Origin: CAZOJJ01 sp964580105
GTDB taxonomy: Bacteria > Bacteroidota > Rhodothermia > Rhodothermales > Rubricoccaceae
DNA length: 64,000 nt
Assembly (NCBI GenBank): GCA_964580105.1
Contig: CAZOJJ010000005.1
Location: 1-64,000 of the forward strand
Reading direction: 5' to 3'
In this document: positions 7,954 to 15,074 of the stretch, piece by piece
How the letters are laid out: each line of letters opens with the position of its first letter
Position numbering within the stretch: position 1 is the first letter of the stretch
Notes under the pieces: model-generated
The model's database searches: none
The model's input: only the letters and a program-made list of their open reading frames with translations
Told to the model about the DNA's origin: nothing
Position numbers and translations under genes: made by a program

Positions 7954-8172
7954 TGGTGGTTGTGATGAGCGCCGGGGGCCTGGGGGCGTGATCCGGTACG
8001 ACACGCCCTGGGCCACCCCGGCGGTTCCGCCCGAGCCGCTGTGTGCCCCTGTGACGCACGATCTCCTCCTCGAACGCCCACGTGGACGGGGACGCGACGT
8101 TCGCGCAGCACAGAGGGATTTAAAGCCGGTTTAAACCAAACCAGCCCTCCGCCTCCACCCCGCGATTTCGCA

Positions 8173-9393
8173 TTGAAGCAGCTCCACGTCTTCCGCGCCG
8201 GCCGCCACGTCGCCCTGGGCGGCACCGAGATCGAGTTCAGCGAGGCCACCGTCGCCGGCATCGCCTCCACCTACGACGCGGCCGTCCACGAGGCGCCGAT
8301 CGTCGTCGGCCACCCCAAGATTGACGCCCCCGCCTACGGCTGGGTGGGCACGCTCTCGGCCCAGGGCGCAGAGCTCACGGCCGAGCCGCGCCAGGTCGAG
8401 GCCCAGTTCGCGGAGATGGTCGAGGCCGGCCGCTTCAAGAAGATCAGCGCGGCCTTCTACCTCCCCGGCTCGAAGGCGCACCCCCTCGGCCCGAAGGCCG
8501 AGTACCCCTACCTCAAGCACGTCGGCTTTCTCGGCGCGCACGCGCCCGCGGTGAAGGGCCTCAAGCAGGTCGAGTTCGGCGAGGACGACGACGGCGTGGC
8601 CGTCGTCGAGCTGGGCGAGGACGACGGGCCGCCCGACGCGCCGGCGTGGACGGTGCGCGGCCTCGTCAGGCTCCTCCGCCGGCTCCGCTCTCACATCGCC
8701 AGCACGGACGGCGAGGAAATCGCCGAGCGCGTGCTGCCCGAGTCCGAGCTCGACTACGCGCTCGAAGACCTCGCCCGCGAGGAGGGCGCCCACTTCGAGC
8801 GCCGCCGGAAAGCCGACCCCCACTTCGCCGAGGACGCCCCGGCTCCTCCGGCGCCCCCTACCCACCCGACCCCCGATCCGATGGCCGACCAGGACAAGAC
8901 CGCCGAGCTCGCCGAGCGCGAGACCCAGCTGACCGCCAGGGAGCAGGAGCTCCTGGCTCGCGAGCAGAAGCTCAAGGAGCAGGAGGCCGAGGCCCTCCGC
9001 AAGGAGCACATGGCCTTCGCGGAGGGCCTCGCCGACGACGGCGCACGCATCCTCCCCCGCCACGTGCCCATCGTGGCCGCCGTGCTCGACCAGCTCGCGG
9101 GCGTCTCCGAGGCCGAGGCCACCGTCGCGTTCGGCGAGGGCGAGGACGCCGAGCAGGTGGCCCCGGCCGAGGCGCTGCGCCGGATGCTGGGCGAGCTGCC
9201 GCAGCACGTGGACTTCGCCGAGCGTTCCGCGCCCGAAGCGTCCCGCGTCGCCGGCGACACGGTCGAGTTCGCCGCGCCGTCGGGCTACGACGTCGACAAG
9301 CACCAGCTGGAGATCCACCGGAAGGCGGTCGCCTACCAGCAGGCCCACGAAGGCGTCGACTACGTCGCGGCCGTCAAGGCCGTCGGCGGCTGA
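8173..9393 (+). CDS. Phage head protease/scaffold (Mu gpI-like)
   Basis: About 406 residues, taking a TTG at 8173 (LKQLHVFRAGRHV) as start because the upstream frame is repeat-derived. N-terminal half: EAPIVVGHPKIDAPAYGWV, then GRFKKISAAFYLPG with the candidate catalytic serine, then KHVGFLGAHAPAVKGL. These are Mu I-protein motifs of the procapsid maturation protease. A Pro/Thr linker (about residues 220-236) leads to a Glu/Gln-rich coiled coil (about 237-275) and a C-terminal domain, the scaffold half. An internal ATG at 8881 could give the scaffold alone, as for gene Z in Mu. The protease would trim scaffold inside the procapsid. Confidence 0.82.
   Translation: MKQLHVFRAGRHVALGGTEIEFSEATVAGIASTYDAAVHEAPIVVGHPKIDAPAYGWVGTLSAQGAELTAEPRQVEAQFAEMVEAGRFKKISAAFYLPGSKAHPLGPKAEYPYLKHVGFLGAHAPAVKGLKQVEFGEDDDGVAVVELGEDDGPPDAPAWTVRGLVRLLRRLRSHIASTDGEEIAERVLPESELDYALEDLAREEGAHFERRRKADPHFAEDAPAPPAPPTHPTPDPMADQDKTAELAERETQLTAREQELLAREQKLKEQEAEALRKEHMAFAEGLADDGARILPRHVPIVAAVLDQLAGVSEAEATVAFGEGEDAEQVAPAEALRRMLGELPQHVDFAERSAPEASRVAGDTVEFAAPSGYDVDKHQLEIHRKAVAYQQAHEGVDYVAAVKAVGG
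8881..9393 (+). CDS. Possible nested scaffold protein from an internal start in gene I
   Basis: ATG at 8881 falls right after the Pro-rich linker and opens with MADQDKTAELAERETQL, the first turn of the coiled coil; 170 residues to the shared stop. In Mu the scaffold (Z) is made this way from gene I. Only the domain boundary and ATG support it here; no Shine-Dalgarno is seen. Confidence 0.4.
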   Translation: MADQDKTAELAERETQLTAREQELLAREQKLKEQEAEALRKEHMAFAEGLADDGARILPRHVPIVAAVLDQLAGVSEAEATVAFGEGEDAEQVAPAEALRRMLGELPQHVDFAERSAPEASRVAGDTVEFAAPSGYDVDKHQLEIHRKAVAYQQAHEGVDYVAAVKAVGG

Positions 9394-9450
9394 TCTGAGT
9401 CGAGCCCCCAGCCTCCATCCGTCCCTCCATCCTTCCCAGCCCCCACGCTC

Positions 9451-10020
9451 ATGGCCCAGTCCATCCCCGCTCAGACCCTCCCCGTCGTCGCCTCCGGCGC
9501 CGTCACGAAGCGCCGCTTCGTCACCGTGGCCGGCGCCCAGGCCGGCACCGGCGCCCACACGCTCGGCGTCTCCCGCTACACGGCGGCCAGCGGTGAGGAG
9601 CTGCCCGTCGACAACCTGGGCACGACCGAGGTCGAGGCCGGCGGCCAGTTCGCCGCGGGCGCCCCTCTCACGCCCGACGCCCTGGGCCGCGCCGTCCTCA
9701 ACGAGCGGACGCAGCCCGTCGAGGTCACCGTGATGGTGGCCGGTGCCGCCGCCGGCGACGTCGTCGTCGAGGGCATCCTCGCCACCGACGAGCTCGTGGC
9801 CGTGTTCGTCGAGGACGCCGAGAGCGGCGTCCAGACCGACCTCACGGCCGAGTTCGAGGTCGCCGATGACGACACGATCAACAACGAGGGCGGCACGAGC
9901 TCGGCCGGCGACACGCTCCTCGTGGTGTACCGCCGCCCGGCCCTGCCTACCGTGGCGCGGGCGCTCGAGGCCGCCTCGGGCGCCGGCGACATCGTCGAGG
10001 TTCTCCTCATCCCCAACTGA
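9451..10020 (+). CDS. DUF2190-type capsid decoration protein
   Basis: 189 residues from ATG at 9451. It opens with a beta-rich KRRFVTVAGAQAG segment, HTLGVSRYTAASGEELPVDN and TEVEAGGQFAAGAPLTPDALG, the signature of DUF2190 proteins that decorate or cement phage capsids. The C-terminal part (about residues 105-189) with ILATDELVAVF and DTINNEGG resembles another beta domain, so the protein may be a two-domain form. Located between protease/scaffold and capsid genes, as expected for a head protein. No cysteines and acidic composition fit an extracellular particle component. A GC hairpin follows the stop. Confidence 0.72.
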   Translation: MAQSIPAQTLPVVASGAVTKRRFVTVAGAQAGTGAHTLGVSRYTAASGEELPVDNLGTTEVEAGGQFAAGAPLTPDALGRAVLNERTQPVEVTVMVAGAAAGDVVVEGILATDELVAVFVEDAESGVQTDLTAEFEVADDDTINNEGGTSSAGDTLLVVYRRPALPTVARALEAASGAGDIVEVLLIPN

Positions 10021-10059
10021 CCCCCCGCTCGGCGGGGGGGGGGTGGAAGGCCCCCCCCC
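10021..10059. repeat. G/C homopolymer hairpin between decoration and capsid genes
   Basis: Runs of C and G (about ten Gs, nine Cs) that can fold as ccccccgctcggcgggggg. No T-run, so terminator activity is doubtful. Homopolymers of this length are prone to sequencing error. Confidence 0.5.
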
Positions 10060-10165
10060 GACGCCGATGAAATCCATCGCACGCCTCCTCTTCGTCTGCT
10101 TCCTGGCCCTCGTGGTCACCAGCCCCGAGGCGGAGGCCTCGCCCCCACCCTCTACCCCCCACGCC

Positions 10166-11161
10166 ATGGCTGGCCCACTCAACCCCGCGCAGACGCGCGT
10201 CATCGACCCGATCCTGACCAACGTCGTCCGCGGCTACCGCAACGCGACGTTCGTCGGGAACCACCTCTTCCCGGTCGTCCCGGTCACCGTGGCCGGCGGC
10301 CAGGTCATCGAGTTCGGCAAGGAGTCGTTCCAGCGCTACAACACGCGGCGTGCCCGCGGCGGCGCCACGCGGCGCGTCCGGTTCGGCTACGAGGGAGCCC
10401 CATTCGCGCTGGAGAACCACGCCGTCGAGGGCCAGGTGGCCCGCGAGGACCAGCGCGACGCCGGCCGCGTGCCGGGCATCGACCTCGGCCGCCGGGCGCT
10501 CAACATGGCCATGCGCGTGACCGCGCTGGAGCTGGAGATCAGCCAGGCCGAGATCGCGCTGAACCCGGCCAACTACGGCGACGACCACAAGGAGGCCCTT
10601 GCGGGCAACGACCTGTGGGCGGACCCGGACAGCAGCCCGATCACGCAGATCAACGACTACAAGGAGACGATCCGCAGCCAGATCGGCATGGAGCCGAACA
10701 CGCTCCTGCTCTCCGCGCTGGCGTTCAAGAACCTCAAGGACCACCCGGCGCTGGTCGAGAAGATCAAGTACACCTCGCGCGACTCCATCACGGAGGCGAT
10801 CCTCGCCCAGCTCTTCGACCTGGAGCGGGTCGTCGTCGGGCGCGGCGTCTACGCCGCCAACGAGGACGCCGCCAACGAGGACGCCGCCTTCACGGACATC
10901 TGGCAGGACGACGCCGTCCTGGCCTACGTCCCGACCGGGTCCGACGGCCAGACCTACGCGCCCGGCTCCGAGGGCGACCGCGAGCAGCCGAGCTACGGGT
11001 ACACCTACACGATGGAGGGGCACCCGGCCGCCGAGCAGCCCTACTACGACAACAACACGCGGAGCTGGATCTACCCGGTCTCCCACGAGCGCGTCGCCGT
11101 GCTCTCGGGCATGGCCGCGGGCTTCCTCATCCAGAACGCCGGCGCCCCGGCCGCCGGGTAA
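10166..11161 (+). CDS. Phage major capsid protein
   Basis: 331 residues if started at ATG 10166 (MAGPLNPAQTRVIDPILTNV). The N-terminal NATFVGNHLFPVVPVTVAGG and IEFGKESFQRYNTRRARGG segments, the QVAREDQRDAGRVPGIDLG helix and the later EPNTLLLSALAFKNLKDHP stretch match HK97-fold major capsid proteins of Mu-like and related siphophages; it is not close to Mu gpT by eye. An in-frame ATG at 10067 would add 33 residues with the look of a signal peptide (MKSIARLLFVCFLALVV, then a SPEAEA cleavage-like site). I prefer 10166 because capsid proteins are cytoplasmic. A repeat ANEDAANEDA occurs near residue 232. The gene appears complete. Confidence 0.8.
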   Translation: MAGPLNPAQTRVIDPILTNVVRGYRNATFVGNHLFPVVPVTVAGGQVIEFGKESFQRYNTRRARGGATRRVRFGYEGAPFALENHAVEGQVAREDQRDAGRVPGIDLGRRALNMAMRVTALELEISQAEIALNPANYGDDHKEALAGNDLWADPDSSPITQINDYKETIRSQIGMEPNTLLLSALAFKNLKDHPALVEKIKYTSRDSITEAILAQLFDLERVVVGRGVYAANEDAANEDAAFTDIWQDDAVLAYVPTGSDGQTYAPGSEGDREQPSYGYTYTMEGHPAAEQPYYDNNTRSWIYPVSHERVAVLSGMAAGFLIQNAGAPAAG

Positions 11162-11340
11162 CGAGATGCCGCGAGGGGCGCGGTAGCCGTCGGTGTGGCC
11201 ACACGCGGCGGTGAAGGCAAAGAGCGCCCGGCCCTCCGGAGGGTGAAGTCCGGCACCCCACGCTGCCATGGGTGACCTGATCGCAGGGAAAGCCCCCAAA
11301 TCGAAGGCTTGACGGCTCGGAGAGACGAGCGGCAGCACCC
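11162..11340 (+). ncRNA. Candidate structured RNA between capsid and gp35-like genes
   Basis: No ORF. Several hairpins are visible: CCCTCCGGAGGG (about 11231-11242), GCTCG-GAGAGA-CGAGC (about 11315-11330), and GCTGCC paired with a later GGCAGC enclosing the middle. The tRNA-like sequence follows immediately. It may be a degenerate tRNA cluster or an unrecognised RNA; no family identified. Confidence 0.3.
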
Positions 11341-11407
11341 AGCGCGATAGAGCAGCGGTCAGCTCGCAGGGCCCATAACCCTGAGGTCGGCAATCCGTCT
11401 CGCGCTA
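11341..11407 (+). tRNA. Degenerate initiator-like tRNA (anticodon CAT)
   Basis: Acceptor AGCGCGA/TCGCGCT pairs perfectly (7 bp), D stem GAGC/GCTC, anticodon stem CAGGG/CCCTG with loop CCCATAA, anticodon CAT. The GGG:CCC pairs of the anticodon stem are the initiator hallmark. The T arm is about 6 bases short compared with E. coli tRNA-fMet, and position 33 is C rather than U, so it is probably not functional as a normal tRNA. Phage-borne by position. Confidence 0.55.
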
Positions 11408-11441
11408 CATGATCGCTCGCTTTCACTCAGCCCCGCCGCCC

Positions 11442-11687
11442 ATGGCCAGCCCCACGAAGCTCTACGCTGTCAAGTCGCCCATCCGGATCAAGCACAAGCG
11501 CCGCACCGAGGGCACGATCCGTCTCACCGACGACGAGGCTGCCGCGCCGCTGTCGAGTGGCGCCATCGAGCTGGTCGAGGAGCCGGCCCCCGCTCCTCCT
11601 CCGCCCCCGCCGCCAGCGCCGCCGAAGGCTCCCGAGCCGCCGGCCGAGAAGCCGAAGCGCACGCGCCGCAAGAAGAGCGGCGAATAA
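11442..11687 (+). CDS. Mu gp35-like small head-region protein
   Basis: 81 residues from ATG at 11442. N-terminal half: KLYAVKSPIRIKHKRRTEGT, then IRLTDDEAAAPLSSGAIELVEE, which reads like the short beta domain of gp35/HI1506-type proteins found between capsid and gp36 genes. The C-terminal half is a Pro/Ala-rich tail ending in a basic KPKRTRRKKSGE cluster. Function in Mu is unknown. Position between capsid and gp36 is the main support. An ATG at 11409 in the same frame overlaps the tRNA-like region and is less likely. Confidence 0.65.
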   Translation: MASPTKLYAVKSPIRIKHKRRTEGTIRLTDDEAAAPLSSGAIELVEEPAPAPPPPPPPAPPKAPEPPAEKPKRTRRKKSGE

Positions 11688-11718
11688 CCCGCCCCACCGC
11701 CCCCCTTCCACCCCCGCG

Positions 11719-12105
11719 ATGTACGCGACGAAGGCCCGCATGATCGACCTCTTCGGGGAGCAGAACCTCGCGCTGCTCACCGGGGACTCGGACGTCATCG
11801 TCGACGCGAAGCTGAACGCGGCGATGAACGCGGCCGAGGCCGAGGTCAACGGCTTCCTCCAGGGGACCGTCGCGCTCCCGCTGGCGAGCGTGCCCGAGGT
11901 GCTGGCCGTCCACGCCTGCAACATCGCGTACTGGTACCTCGACCCGGACAACCCCACCGACGGCGCGCGCGAGCGCTACCGGGCTGCGCTCCGGTTCCTG
12001 GAGCGCGTCCAGGACGGCAAGGCCGGCCTCGGGCTCGACGGCGAGGGCACGGCCGTGCTGCCTGCCGGCGGCGTCACGGTCTCCGCGCCGGACCGTGTGT
12101 TCTCG
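11719..12105 (+). pseudogene. Mu gp36-like protein (DUF1320), cut at the last codons
   Basis: ATG at 11719 opens MYATKARMIDLFGEQNLALL. DUF1320 features follow: an Asp-rich DVIVDAKLNAAMNAAEAEVN helix, FLQGTVALPLASVPEVL, ACNIAYWYL and RYRAALRFLERVQDGKAGLG, ending in GGVTVSAPDRVFS. The family usually continues a few residues more (a short R-D-x-L-x-G-type tail); here the frame runs on through the right prophage end and into the tRNA at 12282. The join to the right end is near 12105. The protein may connect head to tail. Loss is minor, so the product could still fold. Confidence 0.72.
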
Positions 12106-12143
12106 AACTGTCTCTCACAGCTCGACCGGGGATTTCGCGCTGT

Positions 12144-12188
12144 GACAAACCACGTGTCCAATCGCGCCAAACCACGTGTCGCGCTACA
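12144..12188 (-). repeat. Prophage right end with two binding repeats
   Basis: Read on the minus strand: terminus TGT at 12188, repeat 1 at 12166-12180 (gacacgtggtttggc) and repeat 2 at 12144-12158 (gacacgtggtttgtc), 22 bases apart. The same core occurs at the left end. Confidence 0.75.
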
Positions 12189-12217
12189 CGAAGCCGCGTC
12201 CTTCCCAAAACCTTCCC

Positions 12218-12247
12218 TTGCCCGTTCCGCGCCGCAACGTGTAACAT
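12218..12247 (+). promoter_or_regulatory. Promoter-like pair upstream of tRNA-Met
   Basis: ttgccc (12218-12223) and taacat (12242-12247) with 18 bases between, 12 bases before the tRNA. Weak sigma-70-like match only. Confidence 0.3.
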
Positions 12248-12259
12248 GCGCGCTCGCTC

Positions 12260-12333
12260 GGCGCGGTAGCTCAGCTGGTTAGAGCGTCGGATTCATAACC
12301 CGGAGGTCGAGGGTTCAAGTCCCTCCCGCGCCA
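12260..12333 (+). tRNA. tRNA-Met (CAT), elongator type
   Basis: Acceptor GGCGCGG/CCGCGCC, D arm GCTC/GAGC, anticodon stem CGGAT... with loop TTCATAA, T arm GAGGG-TTCAAGT-CCCTC, discriminator A. All stems close. CAT could also be tRNA-Ile after lysidine modification; the sequence alone does not settle this. CCA is not encoded. It lies 72 bases outside the prophage right end. Confidence 0.92.
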
Positions 12334-12336
12334 CCC

Positions 12337-12368
12337 ATCGCGCCTCTCGCGGGGCGCGATTTTTTTTG
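12337..12368 (+). terminator. Intrinsic terminator after tRNA-Met
   Basis: Stem ATCGCGCC / GGCGCGAT with a 7-8-base loop, followed directly by eight Ts. Classic rho-independent form. Confidence 0.9.
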
Positions 12369-12400
12369 CCCGTCGGCCTCCTCCCGTCGGCCTCCTCCCG

Positions 12401-13651
12401 ATGCGGATCTACCTCCACGACTACGCCGGCCACCCCTTCCAGGTGCAGCTCGCGCGCGCGCTTGCGGCGCGGGGGCACACCGTCCGCCACGGCTACTCCT
12501 CCACCAACCAGACGCCGCAGGGCGCCCTCGCCCGCCGCCCCGACGACCCCGAGGGGTTCGAGCCCGACCCCATCGCCCTCGACGAGCCCATCGCCAAGTA
12601 CCGTTCGTCGCTCAAGGGCTTCTGGGCGCGCCGTCGGGGCGAGGCGGAGTACGGCCGGCGGCTCATCGAGCATGTGGCCCGCTTCGAGCCCGAGGTGGTC
12701 CTCGCCGCCAACACCCCGCTCGACGCGCTCGACCCGCTGCAGGCGTGGTGCCGCGCGCACGATGTGCGGTTCGTCAACTGGCTCCAGGATCTGATCTCGC
12801 TGGCCGCCGCGCGGCTGCTCCGGCGGAAGCTGCCCGGCGTGGGCCACCTCGCCGGACGCTACTACCTCGGTGTCGAGCAGCGGCTGCTCCGCCGCAGCGA
12901 CGCCGTCGTCATGATCACCGAGGACTTCCGGCCCATCCTGGCCGGCTGGGGCGTCGAGCCCGGGCGCCTGCACGTCGTCGAGAACTGGGCGCCGCTGGAG
13001 GAGGTGCCGCAGCGGCCGAAGCAGAACCCGTGGAGCGAGGCGTTCGACCTCACGGACAAGCGCGTCCTGCTCTACTCGGGCACGCTCGGGATGAAGCACA
13101 ACCCCGACTTGCTGCGCGGACTCGCCGCCCACTGGAAGGGCGACGACTCCGCCCGCGTCGTGGTCATCTCCGAGGGCCCCGGCATCGACTGGCTGCGGAA
13201 GAAGAAGCAGGACGAGGGGCTCGACAACCTCCTCCTCCTTCCCTACCAGCCCTTCAACGAGCTGCCCGACGTGCTGGCGGCGGCCGACGTGCTCCTGGCC
13301 ATCCTGGAGCCGGACGCCGGCGTGTTCTCGGTGCCGAGCAAGGTGCTCACCTACCTCTGCGCCGGCCGGGCCCTCCTCCTCGCGGTGCCGCCGGAGAACC
13401 TCGCCGCGCGGATCGTCCAGCGCCAGGGCGCGGGCGTCGTCGTCCCGCCCACGGCGCCGACGGCGTTCGTCCACGAAGCCGCCCGGCTTCTCGACCACCC
13501 CGAGCGCCGCGCCGAGGCGGCCCGCAACGCCCGCGCCTACGCCGAAGCGGCGTTCGACATCGAGCGCATCGCCGATCGGTTCGAGGGCATCCTCCGTGGC
13601 CGAGGTGGAGGGCGTGGAAAGCCTGGAAGGGAGGGAGGGAAGACCGAGTGA
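12401..13651 (+). CDS. Family 4 glycosyltransferase (WbuB-like)
   Basis: 416 residues from ATG at 12401. Two Rossmann-like halves: an N-terminal sugar-acceptor half (MRIYLHDYAGHPFQVQLARA, ANTPLDALDPL) and a C-terminal donor half with LLYSGTLGMKHNPDLLRGL, VVISEGPG, LLPYQPFNELPDVLAAADVL and the LEPDAGVFSVPSKVLTYLCAG donor-binding loop. The GT4 EX7E motif appears as a variant around EPDAGVFS. It probably adds a sugar to a surface polysaccharide repeat. The neighbour 78 bases downstream is a GDP-mannose epimerase-like gene, so both may serve the same glycan. The C-terminal codons are glycine/glutamate rich and run into a purine-rich stretch. Confidence 0.85.
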   Translation: MRIYLHDYAGHPFQVQLARALAARGHTVRHGYSSTNQTPQGALARRPDDPEGFEPDPIALDEPIAKYRSSLKGFWARRRGEAEYGRRLIEHVARFEPEVVLAANTPLDALDPLQAWCRAHDVRFVNWLQDLISLAAARLLRRKLPGVGHLAGRYYLGVEQRLLRRSDAVVMITEDFRPILAGWGVEPGRLHVVENWAPLEEVPQRPKQNPWSEAFDLTDKRVLLYSGTLGMKHNPDLLRGLAAHWKGDDSARVVVISEGPGIDWLRKKKQDEGLDNLLLLPYQPFNELPDVLAAADVLLAILEPDAGVFSVPSKVLTYLCAGRALLLAVPPENLAARIVQRQGAGVVVPPTAPTAFVHEAARLLDHPERRAEAARNARAYAEAAFDIERIADRFEGILRGRGGGRGKPGREGGKTE

Positions 13652-13698
13652 GGTCCCTCCCTCACCCCTCCTCTCGCTCCAACCCTCCCCCCTCTTCG

Positions 13699-13706
13699 TA
13701 CCTTCC
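13699..13706 (+). promoter_or_regulatory. -7 like box TACCTTCC
   Basis: Ends 23 bases before the ATG at 13730. One of the recurrent TAnCTTCc boxes of this window. Confidence 0.45.
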
Positions 13707-13729
13707 TCGCCCCACCAAGCGACTGACGC

Positions 13730-14743
13730 ATGACTGCCAACGGCACCCCGAAGCGCGCCCTCGTCACCGGCGCGGGCGGCTTCATCGGCCACCACCTCGT
13801 CAAGTACCTCAAGCGCAAGGGCTACTGGGTCCGCGGCGTGGACGTGAAGGCGTTCGAGTACGGCGAGAGCGCGGCCGACGAGTTCGAGCTCCTCGACCTC
13901 CGCAAGTACGACAACTGCCTCGTCGCCACGCGCGGCGTGGAGGAGGTCTACCACCTCGCGGCCGACATGGGCGGCATCGGCTACATCACGGCGTTCCACG
14001 CGGCCATCGCCCGGAACGACACCATGATCAACGTGCACATGCTGGAGGCCGCCCGCCTCAACGGCGTCGCCCGCTTCCTCTTCTCCTCCTCGGCCTGCGT
14101 CTACCCGCAGCACCTCCAGACGGCCGCCGACGTGACGCCGCTCCGCGAGGAAGACGCCTGGCCCGCCGACCCCGAGCCGGGCTACGGCCTCGAGAAGCTC
14201 TTCATGGAGAAGCTCTGCGAGTACTACACGGGCGACTACGGGTTGGAGACGCGCGTCGTCCGCTTCCACAACGTCTACGGCGAAGAAGGCACCTACGAGG
14301 GCGGCAAGGAGAAGGCGCCCGCTGCGATCTGCCGCAAGGTGGCCCTCACCCCGGACGGCGGCACCATCGAGGTCTGGGGCGACGGCGAGCAGACCCGCTC
14401 GTTCATGCACGTCGACGACTGCACCGAGGGCATCTACCGCCTCATGCAGTCGGACTTCCGCGAGCCGCTCAACCTCGGGCGCGACCGGATGGTCACCATC
14501 AACGAGCTGGTGGACATCGTGGCGAAGGTGGCCGGCAAGACGATCCACAAGGCGCACGACCTGTCGAAGCCTCAGGGCGTGCGCGGCCGGAACTCGGACA
14601 ACGCGAAGCTCCGCGAGGTGCTCGGCTGGGAGCCGTCGATCCCGCTGGAGGAAGGCCTCAAGCCGACCTACGCCTGGATCCGTGCCGAGCTCGAGGCGCA
14701 GGGCCGCCTCCCCGAGCAGCAGGCGGCCTCGGTGTCGGTCTGA
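13730..14743 (+). CDS. GDP-mannose 3,5-epimerase-like SDR protein
   Basis: 337 residues from ATG at 13730. NAD-binding TGAGGFIGHHL near residue 14. Catalytic SSACVYP and YGLEK (YxxxK) motifs. Stretches typical of GDP-mannose 3,5-epimerases are HLAADMGGIGYI, RFHNVYGEEGTYEGGKEKAP and a SFMHVDDCTEG element. The plant enzyme converts GDP-D-mannose to GDP-L-galactose; bacterial relatives probably feed surface polysaccharides. Gene order glycosyltransferase-epimerase supports a role in glycan synthesis. It could instead be a related UDP-sugar epimerase, but the GGREKAPAA-type motif is a strong pointer. It is followed by a 520-base gene-free repeat region. Confidence 0.83.
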   Translation: MTANGTPKRALVTGAGGFIGHHLVKYLKRKGYWVRGVDVKAFEYGESAADEFELLDLRKYDNCLVATRGVEEVYHLAADMGGIGYITAFHAAIARNDTMINVHMLEAARLNGVARFLFSSSACVYPQHLQTAADVTPLREEDAWPADPEPGYGLEKLFMEKLCEYYTGDYGLETRVVRFHNVYGEEGTYEGGKEKAPAAICRKVALTPDGGTIEVWGDGEQTRSFMHVDDCTEGIYRLMQSDFREPLNLGRDRMVTINELVDIVAKVAGKTIHKAHDLSKPQGVRGRNSDNAKLREVLGWEPSIPLEEGLKPTYAWIRAELEAQGRLPEQQAASVSV

Positions 14744-14781
14744 GAAACCGTTTGGGGCATCCATGGGCGTTGCCTTCCCCC

Positions 14782-14971
14782 TTCCAGCATGTCATCCCGN
14801 NNNNNNNNNNNNNNNNNNNNNNNNNNNNNNNNNNNNNNNNNNNNNNNNNNNNNNNNNNNNNNNNNNNNNNNNNNNNNNNNNNNNNNNNNNNNNNNNNNNG
14901 TCCAGCATGTCATCCCGGTCCAGCATGTCATCCCGGTCCAGCATGTCATCCCGGTCCAGCATGTCATCCCG
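14782..14971. repeat. 18-bp tandem repeat spanning the second assembly gap
   Basis: Unit gtccagcatgtcatcccg: one copy before the gap (about 14783-14799) and four exact copies after it (14900-14971). Copy number unresolved because of the gap. Confidence 0.92.
14800..14899. other. Assembly gap (100 N)
   Basis: Exactly 100 N between identical repeat units; the real gap length is unknown. Confidence 0.95.
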
Positions 14972-15010
14972 GACGTGATCCGGGATCGCCAGACGGGGCG
15001 ATCCGGCACG

Positions 15011-15074
15011 TGGAGGTTTCCTGTGGAGGTTTCCTGTGGAGGTTTCCTGTGGAGGTTTCCTGTGGAGGTTTCCT
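15011..15074. repeat. 13-bp tandem repeat, about 5 copies
   Basis: Unit tggaggtttcctg, four full copies and a partial fifth. Not in a gene. A 13-base unit also occurs at 24021. Confidence 0.92.

Larger units (their letters stand above)
7698..8172. other. Gene-free stretch with assembly gap and 20-bp tandem repeats
   Basis: Between G and I, which normally abut in Mu-like phages. It contains an AT-richer patch (7733-7757), 100 Ns (7778-7877), a 20-bp tandem array, and a near-palindromic tttaaagccggtttaaa around 8120. No convincing gene. Codons over the array are low complexity on both strands. Confidence 0.7.
5100..12188. mobile_element. Mu-like transposable prophage remnant (mini-Mu) with both ends
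   Basis: Both ends align without gaps: TGT, five variable bases, GACA, then (C/G)GTGGT(T/C)TGGC, read inward from 5100 on the plus strand and from 12188 on the minus strand. The repeat core starts 8 bases from each terminus. Inside are five related repeats: three at the left (one terminal, two about 150-200 bases in) and two close together at the right, like the L1-L3 and R1/R2 transposase sites of phage Mu. The interior holds a leftward repressor fragment and rightward Mu-order head genes (F, G, I, capsid, gp35, gp36). Transposase, portal, terminase, lysis and tail genes are absent. The 5-base flanks (ggtcg, cgaag) are not a duplication. A 100-N gap lies inside, so true length is unknown. 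Confidence 0.8.

Noticed and set aside
5095..12193. 5-bp target-site duplication flanking the prophage
   Set aside because: Flanks ggtcg and cgaag differ, so no duplication can be claimed; later rearrangement or wrong partner ends are possible.
12105..12282. gp36 frame continuing through the right end into the tRNA
   Set aside because: Translation after APDRVFS has no similarity to the family and runs through transposase-site repeats and a tRNA.
14782..15074. CRISPR array
   Set aside because: The 18- and 13-bp units are contiguous tandem copies without spacers, and no cas genes occur.
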